From Nocardia vaccinii NBRC 15922 (GTDB lineage Bacteria > Actinomycetota > Actinomycetes > Mycobacteriales > Mycobacteriaceae), in contig NZ_BDCC01000079.1 of the NCBI RefSeq assembly GCF_001613305.1, positions 1 to 52,681 of the forward strand: 52,681 bases of DNA, read 5' to 3'. Below the pieces are notes generated by a model that was given only the letters and a program-made list of their open reading frames with translations, did not search any database and was not told the origin of the DNA. The position numbers were made by a program, and so were the translations under genes. Shown piece after piece: positions 37,739-45,690 of the stretch. The first letter of the stretch is position 1. Each line of letters starts with the position of its first letter.

Positions 37739-39088
37739 TCAGATGTGTTCGGATATGGAGATGGTGGCGGTCTCGGTGCGTTGGGAGATGAGGGCGTCGA
37801 TATCCGGTTGGTTGGTGGTGACGGCGCCCAGGGGGACGGTGATGCTGAGGCGGCCGTCGCGGCCGGCGTGCAGAGTTTGGTTCTGCTTGCCGTGCGGAGT
37901 GGTGATCGTGACCTGGTAGGCGGTGCCGGCGCGGTAGCGGTTTGCGGTGGCCACCGTTGCGGAAGTTGTTGCGTTCAAGGTGAATCCGCTGCGGCTGACG
38001 CCGCTGAGGGTGGCGAACGCCATGCTACTGCGGTGCACCGTGACCTGGTACCCGTATGCGTTGAAGTTCGGTTCGGCGGCGGTGAAGGTGAACGGTTCGG
38101 GTTGTGCGGGCGGTCGTGCGAAGGTGGCCATGAGGCCGGGGAGGTACTCGGCAAGATCGCGTCGCCAGTACGACCAGGTGTGTGATCCGCCGCCGTAATC
38201 GTGCCATTCATGGGCGATGCCGAGGGCGTTCAGCCGGTTGTGCATGTTGACGCTCTGCGGATGGACGTCCTTCCCCTCGGTAGAGTCGTACGTCTTGTTG
38301 AACGGTCCGGGATTGCCGTTGCCGGTGTACAGCGCGAGATGCATCCCCCGCAGATTCGCGGCCAGATCCCACGGATTGTGTGCGCGCCAACGGATTTCCT
38401 GCGTGGAGCGCGGACCCCAGAGGCTTCCCGGGACCGGGTTGTCCAGGTAGGCCAGCATCTCGTCGGTGGTCACGGCCTGTGGATCGTTGGAGTCCAGTGC
38501 GCCGGAAAACGATGCGGCGGAGACGAATCGGTCGGGGTGCCGGGCGGCGTAGCTCATCGCGCCGAATCCGCCCATGGAGAAACCGGCGACGGCATGCCCG
38601 CGACGTCCGGACACGGTGCTGTAATGCGCGTCGACCCAGGGCAGCAGCTGGCCGATGTGGTAGCTCTCCCAGCGCGGATTGCCGCCGTGGCCGTTGTTGT
38701 ACCAGTCGCTGTAGAACCCGCCCTTACCGGAATCGGGCATCACGACGATCACCGGTGCGCTGCCGACGATCGCCTCGGCATTGCCCTTGGCCGGGTCGGT
38801 CCAGTCCCGGGCCTGCGGTGCGGTGTTGCAGCAGCCTTCGAGCAGCAGCAGTACCGGATAGCGCCGCGCGGACGAATAGCCCTGTGGAAGAAGCACTCTC
38901 ACATATGTCGGAGCGTTCAGGTCCGGGGTGGTGAACACCAGTTCGTGCAGGCGCGCGTTGATCGCTATGTCGGATCGCAGCGTCAGCCCGGTGTTCGGGG
39001 CGGGTGCGGATACCGCGGGCCCGGCCAGGGACAGCGTCGCGCATATTCCGGCGAGCAGCGCGGCACACCGAATCTTGAACCGGGACAT
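37739..39088 (-). CDS. Secreted antigen-85-like esterase
   Basis: The protein has 449 residues with a Sec signal peptide (MSRFKIRCAALLAGICATLSLAGPAVSAPA). The esterase domain has a YPVLLLLEGCCNTAPQARDWTD lead, a nucleophile elbow VAGFSMGGFGAMSYAA with catalytic Ser, and an acid/His region ending EWHDYGGGSHTWSYWRRDL. This matches the antigen 85/Esterase D group that includes mycolyltransferases. The C-terminal 110 or so residues (YGYQVTVHRSSMAFATLSGV...) form an extra beta-rich domain not found in FbpA-C. The function could be mycolyl transfer or lipid ester hydrolysis at the envelope. A small secreted-peptide gene lies just upstream on the same strand. Confidence 0.88.
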   Translation of the reverse strand: MSRFKIRCAALLAGICATLSLAGPAVSAPAPNTGLTLRSDIAINARLHELVFTTPDLNAPTYVRVLLPQGYSSARRYPVLLLLEGCCNTAPQARDWTDPAKGNAEAIVGSAPVIVVMPDSGKGGFYSDWYNNGHGGNPRWESYHIGQLLPWVDAHYSTVSGRRGHAVAGFSMGGFGAMSYAARHPDRFVSAASFSGALDSNDPQAVTTDEMLAYLDNPVPGSLWGPRSTQEIRWRAHNPWDLAANLRGMHLALYTGNGNPGPFNKTYDSTEGKDVHPQSVNMHNRLNALGIAHEWHDYGGGSHTWSYWRRDLAEYLPGLMATFARPPAQPEPFTFTAAEPNFNAYGYQVTVHRSSMAFATLSGVSRSGFTLNATTSATVATANRYRAGTAYQVTITTPHGKQNQTLHAGRDGRLSITVPLGAVTTNQPDIDALISQRTETATISISEHI

Positions 39089-39107
39089 GGGTTTCCTTCA
39101 CTCCGAC

Positions 39108-39260
39108 TTAGTACAGGTGTGGCCGCGGGGCGGCCGGGTTCACCGGCGCTACCTGCGAATTCGCGGTGCGGATCGGATCGGCGTGTGTCGTGGTGCAGTT
39201 CGATGACACGATCACACCCAGTATCGCCACGGCTGCGACGAGCATGCGCCGTCTGCGCAC
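39108..39260 (-). CDS. Small secreted peptide upstream of the esterase
   Basis: The protein has 50 residues from GTG 39260, preceded by GGAAAGGAG at ideal spacing, which decides the start. A basic N-terminus (VRRRRMLVAAVAILGVIVSS) forms a signal sequence. The following NCTTTHADP leaves a Cys that may be lipidated, though Asn before Cys is not a standard lipobox. Only about 25 mature residues remain. It is 19 bp before the esterase gene and likely co-expressed. Function unknown. Confidence 0.6.
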   Translation of the reverse strand: MRRRRMLVAAVAILGVIVSSNCTTTHADPIRTANSQVAPVNPAAPRPHLY

Positions 39261-39525
39261 CGGATCTCCTTTCCCGACATTCCGCAGAAATGTAACGTGC
39301 ATCGGATTCGTATGCCACCGGCGGTCACCCACGCGCCACGCTTTCCGAGGCGGGTATCCCGGAGACCAGGGCCGAGGTGTGCATGTCCGGGCACTGGGAG
39401 TTCGGCCGAGTCCGGACAGGCCGGGCGGGTTGCCTAGTCTCGTCAGGGGATCTGCCGAGACACAAGGGTCTGCTCGGTCGGTTGTGCAAGGCGGCCCGGA
39501 CTACTCCAGGGAGATGATGTTGTCG

Positions 39526-40410
39526 ATGAATCCAACCGTCGCAGTTGTGGGGCCGGGAGCGATCGGCACGACCGTGGCGGCAGCGCTGCACGAGGTCGGC
39601 CGCACGCCGAGTATTTGTGGCCGGACCGCGCGTGAACGACTCGAGCTGCGGGTAGCAGAAGGAGACATCGTCGTGCCGGGGCCGGTGCGGATCGACCCGG
39701 CGCAGGTCGACGTCGCTGTTGATCTCGTCTTCCTCGCCGTCAAGTCGACGCAGGTCGAGGCGGCAGCACCGTGGTTGAAGGCATTGTGCGGTGCAGACAC
39801 CGTCGTCTGTGTTCTGCAGAACGGCGTCGAGCAGGAAACGATCGTCGCGCCGTACGTCTCCGGCGCCCGGGTCATCCCCTCGGTCGTGTGGTTCCCCGCT
39901 CAGTCGCAGCCCGACGGTTCGGTGTGGTTGCGCGGCGAAGCGCAGCTCACCTTGCCGGATACCGCGGCGTCGCATGTGGTGCTCGAGGCGCTGCGCGGCA
40001 CTCGCTGCTCAATCGACCTGGCGGCGGACTTCAAGTCCGTGGCGTGGCGCAAGCTGCTGCAGAACGCGGTCGCCGGATTGATGGTTCTCACGGGCCGTCG
40101 CTCCGGGATGTTCGCCAGGGCCGATATCGCCGAACTGTCCCTTGCCTATCTGCGGGAGTGCCTGCGGGTCGCCCGAGCCGAGGGCGCGACACTGAGCGAT
40201 GAGGTGCCGCAGGAGATCGCCGACGGCTTCCGGGGTTATCCGGCCGATATGGGCACCTCCATCCTCGCCGACCGAGAAGCCGGCCGGCCGCTGGAATGGG
40301 ACACCCGCAACGGTGTCGTACTGCGCCGCGGGCGGGCTCACGGCATCCCGACGGCGATCAGCGATCTGGTGGTGCCGTTGCTCGCCGCCGCGAGCGATGG
40401 GCCGGGCTGA
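39526..40410 (+). CDS. 2-dehydropantoate 2-reductase-like oxidoreductase
   Basis: The protein has about 294 residues. In-frame ATGs at 39514 and 39517 are too close to AGGGAG (39508-39513), so I prefer 39526. The NADP-binding motif is VAVVGPGAIGTTVAAAL. DLVFLAVKSTQVEAAAPWLK, VCVLQNGVEQE and SVAWRKLLQNAVAGLMVLTG follow, the last containing the catalytic-type Lys of PanE. The C-terminal ADREAGRPLEWDTRNGVVLRRGRAHGIPTAI is the ApbA_C signature. It may reduce ketopantoate in coenzyme A synthesis or another 2-keto acid; being a lone gene in an accessory metabolic region argues for a paralogue. Confidence 0.88.
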   Translation: MNPTVAVVGPGAIGTTVAAALHEVGRTPSICGRTARERLELRVAEGDIVVPGPVRIDPAQVDVAVDLVFLAVKSTQVEAAAPWLKALCGADTVVCVLQNGVEQETIVAPYVSGARVIPSVVWFPAQSQPDGSVWLRGEAQLTLPDTAASHVVLEALRGTRCSIDLAADFKSVAWRKLLQNAVAGLMVLTGRRSGMFARADIAELSLAYLRECLRVARAEGATLSDEVPQEIADGFRGYPADMGTSILADREAGRPLEWDTRNGVVLRRGRAHGIPTAISDLVVPLLAAASDGPG

Positions 40411-40413
40411 TTT

Positions 40414-41421
40414 CTACTCTGTCGATGGCGTCGCCGAACGCAGTGCCGGAATGACCGAACGGCCCAGTTCGGCCAGTGCGGCAAGAGGATCCGGGCCCAG
40501 GGGTGGGCCGAAGGAAATGTGTCTGGCACCCAGTTGGTGCAGCTCGAGACACCCCTCGATCACCTCCTCGGGTGATCCGACGACGGCCAGGCGCATCATG
40601 CGGTCGTCGACGAATTTCACGGCCTTTCCGAAATCCCCTGCGCGAGCGTATCTTCCGGCCTCATGGAAGTCGTCGGGTCGCAGACCCGCGGGGGCCAGAT
40701 GTTCCGGGGAGAAGGACTGGCCGTAGTAGGCGAGTTTCTCGGCAAGTGCCCGGCGCGCCGCGTCACGTTCTCCGACCGATACCCATATGCATGCCGGTAG
40801 ATCGAATGCGGCAGTGTCGCGGTCGGCGTCGCGCAGGCCACTGTGGATATCGGCGCTGATCCTGCCGAACAGGTCCGGACAGGGCAGCAGGGGCAGTGCC
40901 CCGTCGGCGATCCGACCGGCCAGTCGGCGCATCTGCGGTCCCGTCGCGCCGATATATACGGGCACCGGACTCGTCGGGGGGAAACGGAGCGAGGACGAAC
41001 CGCCCCACCAATCCGGCAGATCGTCCTCGGATATGTCGGTGTGGCCCAGCAGGGCGCGCAAGGCCGTCACCGATTGCCGCACCGTCGTCATCGGCCGCCG
41101 TCGTTCGAGTCCGGCCCAGCCGAGAAAGTCGGTCGCCCCCGCGCCCACTCCGATGGCGAACCTGCCGCCGGAGACTTCCTGGGCGGTCGCCGCGACCATC
41201 GCGATCTCGGTGGTGTGCACCGTGTACGGATTCATGATGCCGATGCCGAGGTGGATGCGTTCGGTACCCGCGGCCAGCGCGCCCATCAGTACGGGCGCGG
41301 AACGCAGCAGCAGATCGTGCGACACCCAGATCTGGTCCACCCCTGCCGCTTCGGCCGCCGAAACCAGTTGCAGGAGTTGGTCGTAGGGCAAGTCGTTGTT
41401 GACGCGAATCGAGATCTTCAC
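40414..41421 (-). CDS. LLM-class (F420-type) flavin-dependent oxidoreductase
   Basis: The protein has 335 residues. It is a TIM-barrel luciferase-like protein: EAAGVDQIWVSHDLLLRSAPVLMGALAAGTERIHLGIGIMN (read in pieces), ATAQEVSGGRFAIGVGAGATDFL and PVYIGATGPQMRRLAGRIADGAL. The second piece is typical of F420-dependent reductases and mer-like enzymes of mycobacteria and Nocardia. It is the third gene of a minus-strand operon after the acyl-CoA-dehydrogenase-fold enzyme and the MFS transporter, 3 bp behind the latter. It converges on the ketopantoate-reductase-like gene with only 3 bp between stops. Confidence 0.9.
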   Translation of the reverse strand: MKISIRVNNDLPYDQLLQLVSAAEAAGVDQIWVSHDLLLRSAPVLMGALAAGTERIHLGIGIMNPYTVHTTEIAMVAATAQEVSGGRFAIGVGAGATDFLGWAGLERRRPMTTVRQSVTALRALLGHTDISEDDLPDWWGGSSSLRFPPTSPVPVYIGATGPQMRRLAGRIADGALPLLPCPDLFGRISADIHSGLRDADRDTAAFDLPACIWVSVGERDAARRALAEKLAYYGQSFSPEHLAPAGLRPDDFHEAGRYARAGDFGKAVKFVDDRMMRLAVVGSPEEVIEGCLELHQLGARHISFGPPLGPDPLAALAELGRSVIPALRSATPSTE

Positions 41422-41424
41422 TTC

Positions 41425-42885
41425 TCACCTGCTCGTTGTGGAGGTCGCGGGCTCGCCACCGAACCGGCCGTGGAATCCGGCATTTCCTGTCCGCCGGATG
41501 AGGTATGCGGCCAGCACACAGCCCAGTGCGGCAATGATCAACGCGCGAGACGAGCCGGCCGCCGACGGAGCAGTCGCCGCCCCGGCCACACCGAGCACGG
41601 CGACGCCGATCACGCTGCCGACCTGGCGGGACACCGTCAGCAGAGCCGATGCCGCCCCGGCGCGTCCGGTGGACGCGATGCGCAGCATGTCCGCTGTCGC
41701 CGAGGCGATCGCGACGTCGACGCCGAGACCTACGAAGAACGACGACCCGGCCGTCAGTTCCAGCGTATGGGTCCCTATGCCGGTCGCCATGGTGAGCAAT
41801 CCGCCCGCGATCACCAGCAATCCGGCGAGCATGGCAGTGCGGTACGAAGATCGTTTGCCGATCCAACTACCGCACGGTGAGCCGAACACCGCCCCGATTG
41901 CCTCCACCGTGATCACGAAACTGGTTCGCAGCGGCGAGAATCCCTCGACCCGCTGGAGAAATCCGGCTGTCAGGAACAGCTGTCCGTAGAAACCGAAGTT
42001 GACCACGAACGCTACTGTCGCGGCCGCGCGGGCGTCCGGGCGCCGCAACAGTGACAGCTGTAGCGCGGGGCGGGGGTATCGGCGTTCGACCGCGATGAAA
42101 CCCACGGCGAGCACCAGTCCGACCGCCATGAGCACCGGACCCATGACCGGATCAGTACTCGGTTGCGCGGCTCCCCACTCGATCACCCCTGCCACGAAGG
42201 CCGTCAGGGCGGCCAGAAATACGCCTTGGCTCAACAGGTTCAGCCGGTTGTGCACGGTCGGCGCCTCGCGCAGGCACAGTCTGGACAGCGCGAGCGTGAG
42301 GACGGCGACGGTCAGATTCGCCCAGAACAAACTCCGCCAGCCGAGGGCGGAGACGAGCGCGCCGCTGAATACCAACCCCGCAACCGCGGCGGCGCTCCCG
42401 GCCGTCGTCCAGATGACCACCGCGCGTGCCCGGCGGCCGTCGTCGACGTAGCCGGATTTGATCAACGCCAGGGAGCCGGGCATCACGGCCGCCGCACCGA
42501 TCCCCTGCAGCGCCCGGCCGATGATGAGCAGTCCGGCCGAGTCGGCCACCGCGCACAACGCCGAACCCGCGGCGATCAGCACGGTTCCGCTCAGGTACAC
42601 CCGCCGGGCACCCCACCGGTCGGCGAGCGAGCCGCCGACCAGCAGCAACGCCGTGAAGGCCAGCATGTAGGCGTCCACGATCCAGAGTGCGGCCTCGGCG
42701 CCGATACCGAGTTGCCGCTGCATCCGCGGCAGCCCCACCGTGACGATGGTGTTGTCGAAGGTCACCAGGGAGAAGCCGAGGCACAGCGCGAACAGTGTCC
42801 AGCTGGACGGTTCGCGACGTCGCGGTGAGGCGGCGGACGGGGGTGCGGGGACGCGCACCGCTGGAGCAGACCCGTACCGCACCAT
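41425..42885 (-). CDS. MFS transporter, 14-helix drug-efflux type (DHA2-like)
   Basis: The protein has about 486 residues from ATG 42885; GTG 42888 overlaps the upstream stop by 4 bp. The first helix carries LFALCLGFSLVTFDNTIVTVGLPRMQ, the DHA2 motif. LVGGSLADRWGARRVYLSG is motif A, and GRALQGIGAAAVMPGSLAL is motif C-like. Around 13-14 hydrophobic segments are present. The relatives export drugs or small organic molecules using the proton gradient. Embedded between two flavin enzymes, it probably exports or imports the substrate or product of that pathway. Confidence 0.92.
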   Translation of the reverse strand: MVRYGSAPAVRVPAPPSAASPRRREPSSWTLFALCLGFSLVTFDNTIVTVGLPRMQRQLGIGAEAALWIVDAYMLAFTALLLVGGSLADRWGARRVYLSGTVLIAAGSALCAVADSAGLLIIGRALQGIGAAAVMPGSLALIKSGYVDDGRRARAVVIWTTAGSAAAVAGLVFSGALVSALGWRSLFWANLTVAVLTLALSRLCLREAPTVHNRLNLLSQGVFLAALTAFVAGVIEWGAAQPSTDPVMGPVLMAVGLVLAVGFIAVERRYPRPALQLSLLRRPDARAAATVAFVVNFGFYGQLFLTAGFLQRVEGFSPLRTSFVITVEAIGAVFGSPCGSWIGKRSSYRTAMLAGLLVIAGGLLTMATGIGTHTLELTAGSSFFVGLGVDVAIASATADMLRIASTGRAGAASALLTVSRQVGSVIGVAVLGVAGAATAPSAAGSSRALIIAALGCVLAAYLIRRTGNAGFHGRFGGEPATSTTSR

Positions 42886-44024
42886 CACAGGTCCTTGGCC
42901 GCCGTGGAGGTGAGGTGATGCGCGCCGACGAGCTGCCGTCCGCGGGCCGCGACCAGGGCGTGACGGGAGATCACCACGGTGTCGCGCCAGCATCCCTCGA
43001 GCCCGTTGCGTCGGTGGATCGCCGCGGAGCCACCGGCGTCGAACAGATCGCGGCACGCCTGCTCCGCGGTGTCGACCATCTGACAGCAGGCCGAGCGCAG
43101 CAGCGCCACCTGATCGATGGGAACCTCGCCGACCTGGGCGCTGGCCCAGGCGAGTGTCGTCGCGCTGTCGAGTAACGCCGCCGCGGCCTGCACGCGTCCG
43201 TGCGCTCGGGCGTACGCCGCCTGCGCGATCGGTTGTTCGGCCAGCGGTCCGGCTCCGTAGCGCGTGCGGGTGGTGGCGGCCAGGTTCGTGAAAGCGGCGA
43301 GTGCGCGGTCGGCGGTCGCCCGCGCGACCTCCGCGATGCACCCGGCCAACAGGCCGTAGAGCGGGTATCGGAACATCGGGGTGTCGATGTTCGGCGGCGC
43401 GGTCAGATCGATGCTGTGTCCGGCCGGCAGCTCCGTGTCGCAGCTGAGGGTGTACGACGCGCTACCGCGTAAACCCAGTGCATCCCAGTCCTTTTCGATG
43501 ACCAACGCCGACGGCGGGACCAGCCACCAGCGGGTGCCCGGGTTTGCGTCGGGTTCCGTCGCGGGAGCTGCGAGCGCTGCCAGGGTCATCGACGGCGCGC
43601 CGGTGACCAGCGGCCAGCGTCCCCGCAGCCGCACCCTCGTCCCGTGCCGGACGGTGGTGCCGACAGGTATCGAGGAACCGCCGACCACCAGGTTACGGTC
43701 GGCGAAATCGCCTGCGACAGAAGGGGATAGCCGAGACAGGAATGCCCCGGCCGGGCCGTTGATCGCGGCCACCCACCCGGCGGCGGGATCGGCGACGGAG
43801 ACCGCGTGGACCGCCTCCAGAAGCTGCGGCACCGACCAGTCGAGGCCGCCGAACTGCTTCGGCAACGCGGCGCGCGGCAGTGCGGAATCCTCCAACTCCT
43901 GCCACACCTTCGGATGCAGCGTCCCGTATTTGTCCCCGAAATCTCGGTGTGCCCGCGCGGCGCGGGAAAGTTCTCGCACCGCTACGGCCCCGGCATCGGC
44001 GGGAGGTGTGCTGAATGTCGTCAT
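42885..44024 (-). CDS. Acyl-CoA-dehydrogenase-fold flavoprotein (group D monooxygenase-like)
   Basis: The protein has 379 residues from ATG 44024. It has ACAD helices (ALPRAALPKQFGGLDWSVPQLLEAV, DPAAGWVAAINGPAGAFLS), a beta domain (RLRGRWPLVTGAPSM, DWDALGLRGSASYTLS) and a C-terminal bundle (VDTAEQACRDLFDAGGSAAI). The Glu base of true acyl-CoA dehydrogenases is not evident. The layout matches HpaB/DszC-type FMN/FAD monooxygenases that use reduced flavin from a partner, so I favour hydroxylation or desulfurisation-like chemistry. The gene heads an operon with the MFS and LLM genes. Confidence 0.82.
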   Translation of the reverse strand: MTTFSTPPADAGAVAVRELSRAARAHRDFGDKYGTLHPKVWQELEDSALPRAALPKQFGGLDWSVPQLLEAVHAVSVADPAAGWVAAINGPAGAFLSRLSPSVAGDFADRNLVVGGSSIPVGTTVRHGTRVRLRGRWPLVTGAPSMTLAALAAPATEPDANPGTRWWLVPPSALVIEKDWDALGLRGSASYTLSCDTELPAGHSIDLTAPPNIDTPMFRYPLYGLLAGCIAEVARATADRALAAFTNLAATTRTRYGAGPLAEQPIAQAAYARAHGRVQAAAALLDSATTLAWASAQVGEVPIDQVALLRSACCQMVDTAEQACRDLFDAGGSAAIHRRNGLEGCWRDTVVISRHALVAARGRQLVGAHHLTSTAAKDL

Positions 44025-44097
44025 CCGCTCTCCATCGCGAAAACATCCGTGCTACCTGGGCGGCAGCGCTCGATTTTGCTTCCCGGCCGCTTTAATA

Positions 44098-44139
44098 TGT
44101 CATATTTCAGCGGTACATACCACAGAATGATGTGTCATA
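44098..44139 (-). promoter_or_regulatory. Two TGTCATA repeats upstream of the flavoprotein operon
   Basis: TGTCATA occurs at 44098-44104 and 44133-44139, a 35-bp period, in an AT-rich patch 75-115 bp before the operon start (read as TATGACA on the operon's strand). The related words TGTGACA/TGTCACA flank the divergent promoter of the adjacent PucR gene, so these may be sites for that regulator. The rest of 44025-44292 shows no gene. Confidence 0.4.
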
Positions 44140-44292
44140 GTTTTATGGAGTATTCCCAGTGTGAGCGAGTGCCGCCCGAGGTCATGCTTCCTGGGCTGAT
44201 GCGTGGCGAGGGCATGGCCGAACGCGGCCCCGGGCACAACCGACATGGCACTGTCGGTGCACGGGAATCCGCCATGCCGAGGGTGATGCCGA

Positions 44293-45528
44293 TTACGACC
44301 GGTTCGGGATGTTGTGCAGGTGGAGCTGGGCGCACAGGCGCAGCGCGACTTCGAGTTCGAGCCGGTTTTCGGTGACGGCGTGGCCGAGGATCTCTTCGGC
44401 TTTGCGGACGCGGTAGTGGATGGTGTTCTTGTGGACGTGCATCCGGGCGGCGGCGTCGGTGAAGCTGCCGCTGGTGGCGAGGAAGGTTTGGACCGTTTCG
44501 CGCAGTCGTGCGGTGGTGTCGTCGTCGTGTATGAGTCCCCCGAGTACGCGCCGGGCCCATTCGGTTGCGTCGGGCAGTTTGTCGATCAGCAAGGCTGCCA
44601 AAGTGATTCGGTGGTATTCCGTGAGCTGTCGGGTTGGGTCCGCGGTGGCGAGTGCGACCGCGCGTGCGAGCTGGGCGTCGCGGAAGGTCCGGCGGAAACC
44701 GTGAAGTCCGGTGGCAGGCTCGCCGACCGCCACGCGCAGGGTCGGGCTCTTGCGTAACTCGTGGTCGAGGAGAGCGGGGTCGAGGGAAGGTTTGCCGGCG
44801 GAGGAGATCCACGCCCAGCGGGTGTGGTCATCGACGGTGACCGTCAGCGGCGGTTTCCCCGTCGCCGCGGCCAGGGTGGTGATGCCGGCTCGCAGCGCCG
44901 CGGCGTCGAGGGTTTCCGGTGGCGTCCACAGGACCGCGGCGAGATGCCACCCACGCAGCGAGGTGCCCAGCATTTGTTCGGCGGAGGCTAGGTCGAGGTT
45001 GTCGGTGTCGAGCACGATGCGCAACTGGGCGGCGCGGGTGGCGTCGGAGCGTGCGTCCCAGCGTCGGCGCTCGGCTTCATAGATATCGATGATTCCCTCG
45101 ATGATCTGGTCGATGTAGCTGTTGGTCAGCAGGGCGATCCGGCTGGTGGTGGCCAGTGCCGTGTCGGCGGGCCGGTCGAGATCCTGGAGGGTGGTCATGG
45201 CTCGTTGCAGGAACATGTGCTCACCGAGTCGGTAGGCGCGCAGCAGCGCCTCCAGCGACATGTCGTGCTGGGCGAAGCGGCGGGCGTATTCGGCGGCGGC
45301 GGGCGGCACGGTGATGTCGTTGAGAGAGATATTGAGCGAGAGCATGTCGATGATGGCGATCAGGTTCGACGCGGTGCTGGCGACCATGAGGCGGCGGATC
45401 TCGTCGTCGTGCCGGAACTCGGGGATGACCTCGACGAACATCGAGGTCATCTCGGTGGTCAGCAGGTTCAGTTCCGCCTTGATCGCGCCCGCGACATCTC
45501 GCACGATCGGGTCCACGTCGACGCCCAT
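44293..45528 (-). CDS. PucR-family transcriptional regulator (CdaR-like)
   Basis: The protein has about 411 residues from ATG 45528; ATG 45552 adds eight. The N-terminal domain (VDPIVRDVAGAIKAELNLLTTEMTSMF in part, DEIRRLMVASTASNLIAIID) is the RsbT/PucR-type sensor. A central GGDEF-like degenerate domain follows (RGWHLAAVLWTPPETLDAAAL...). The C-terminal HTH_30 domain is VQTFLATSGSFTDAAARMHVHKNTIHYRVRKAEEILG. Such proteins typically activate nearby catabolic genes in response to a ligand. It is divergent from the acyl-CoA ligase operon and is followed on its own strand by the flavoprotein/MFS/LLM operon, so it may control both. Confidence 0.92.
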   Translation of the reverse strand: MGVDVDPIVRDVAGAIKAELNLLTTEMTSMFVEVIPEFRHDDEIRRLMVASTASNLIAIIDMLSLNISLNDITVPPAAAEYARRFAQHDMSLEALLRAYRLGEHMFLQRAMTTLQDLDRPADTALATTSRIALLTNSYIDQIIEGIIDIYEAERRRWDARSDATRAAQLRIVLDTDNLDLASAEQMLGTSLRGWHLAAVLWTPPETLDAAALRAGITTLAAATGKPPLTVTVDDHTRWAWISSAGKPSLDPALLDHELRKSPTLRVAVGEPATGLHGFRRTFRDAQLARAVALATADPTRQLTEYHRITLAALLIDKLPDATEWARRVLGGLIHDDDTTARLRETVQTFLATSGSFTDAAARMHVHKNTIHYRVRKAEEILGHAVTENRLELEVALRLCAQLHLHNIPNRS

Positions 45529-45601
45529 GCCCGGACAGTAGCCCGTTCCCATCGGTTCGGAGGCCGGTTTGTGCCGGCAGTACAAAAGGGTTGAAATTTT
45601 C

Positions 45602-45667
45602 TGTGACACCGGCCCGTACCTCGAGGGGAATATGGTGCCTACGGTTTTATCTGTAATCCCTGTCACA
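45602..45667. promoter_or_regulatory. Inverted TGTGACA/TGTCACA pair in the divergent promoter
   Basis: TGTGACA (45602-45608) and its exact reverse complement TGTCACA (45661-45667) flank the region between pucR and the ligase gene, 52 bp apart. They may be half-sites for the PucR protein or a CRP-type factor, controlling both directions. Confidence 0.45.
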
Positions 45668-45690
45668 TCACTACTCGATGGTGAGGAATC

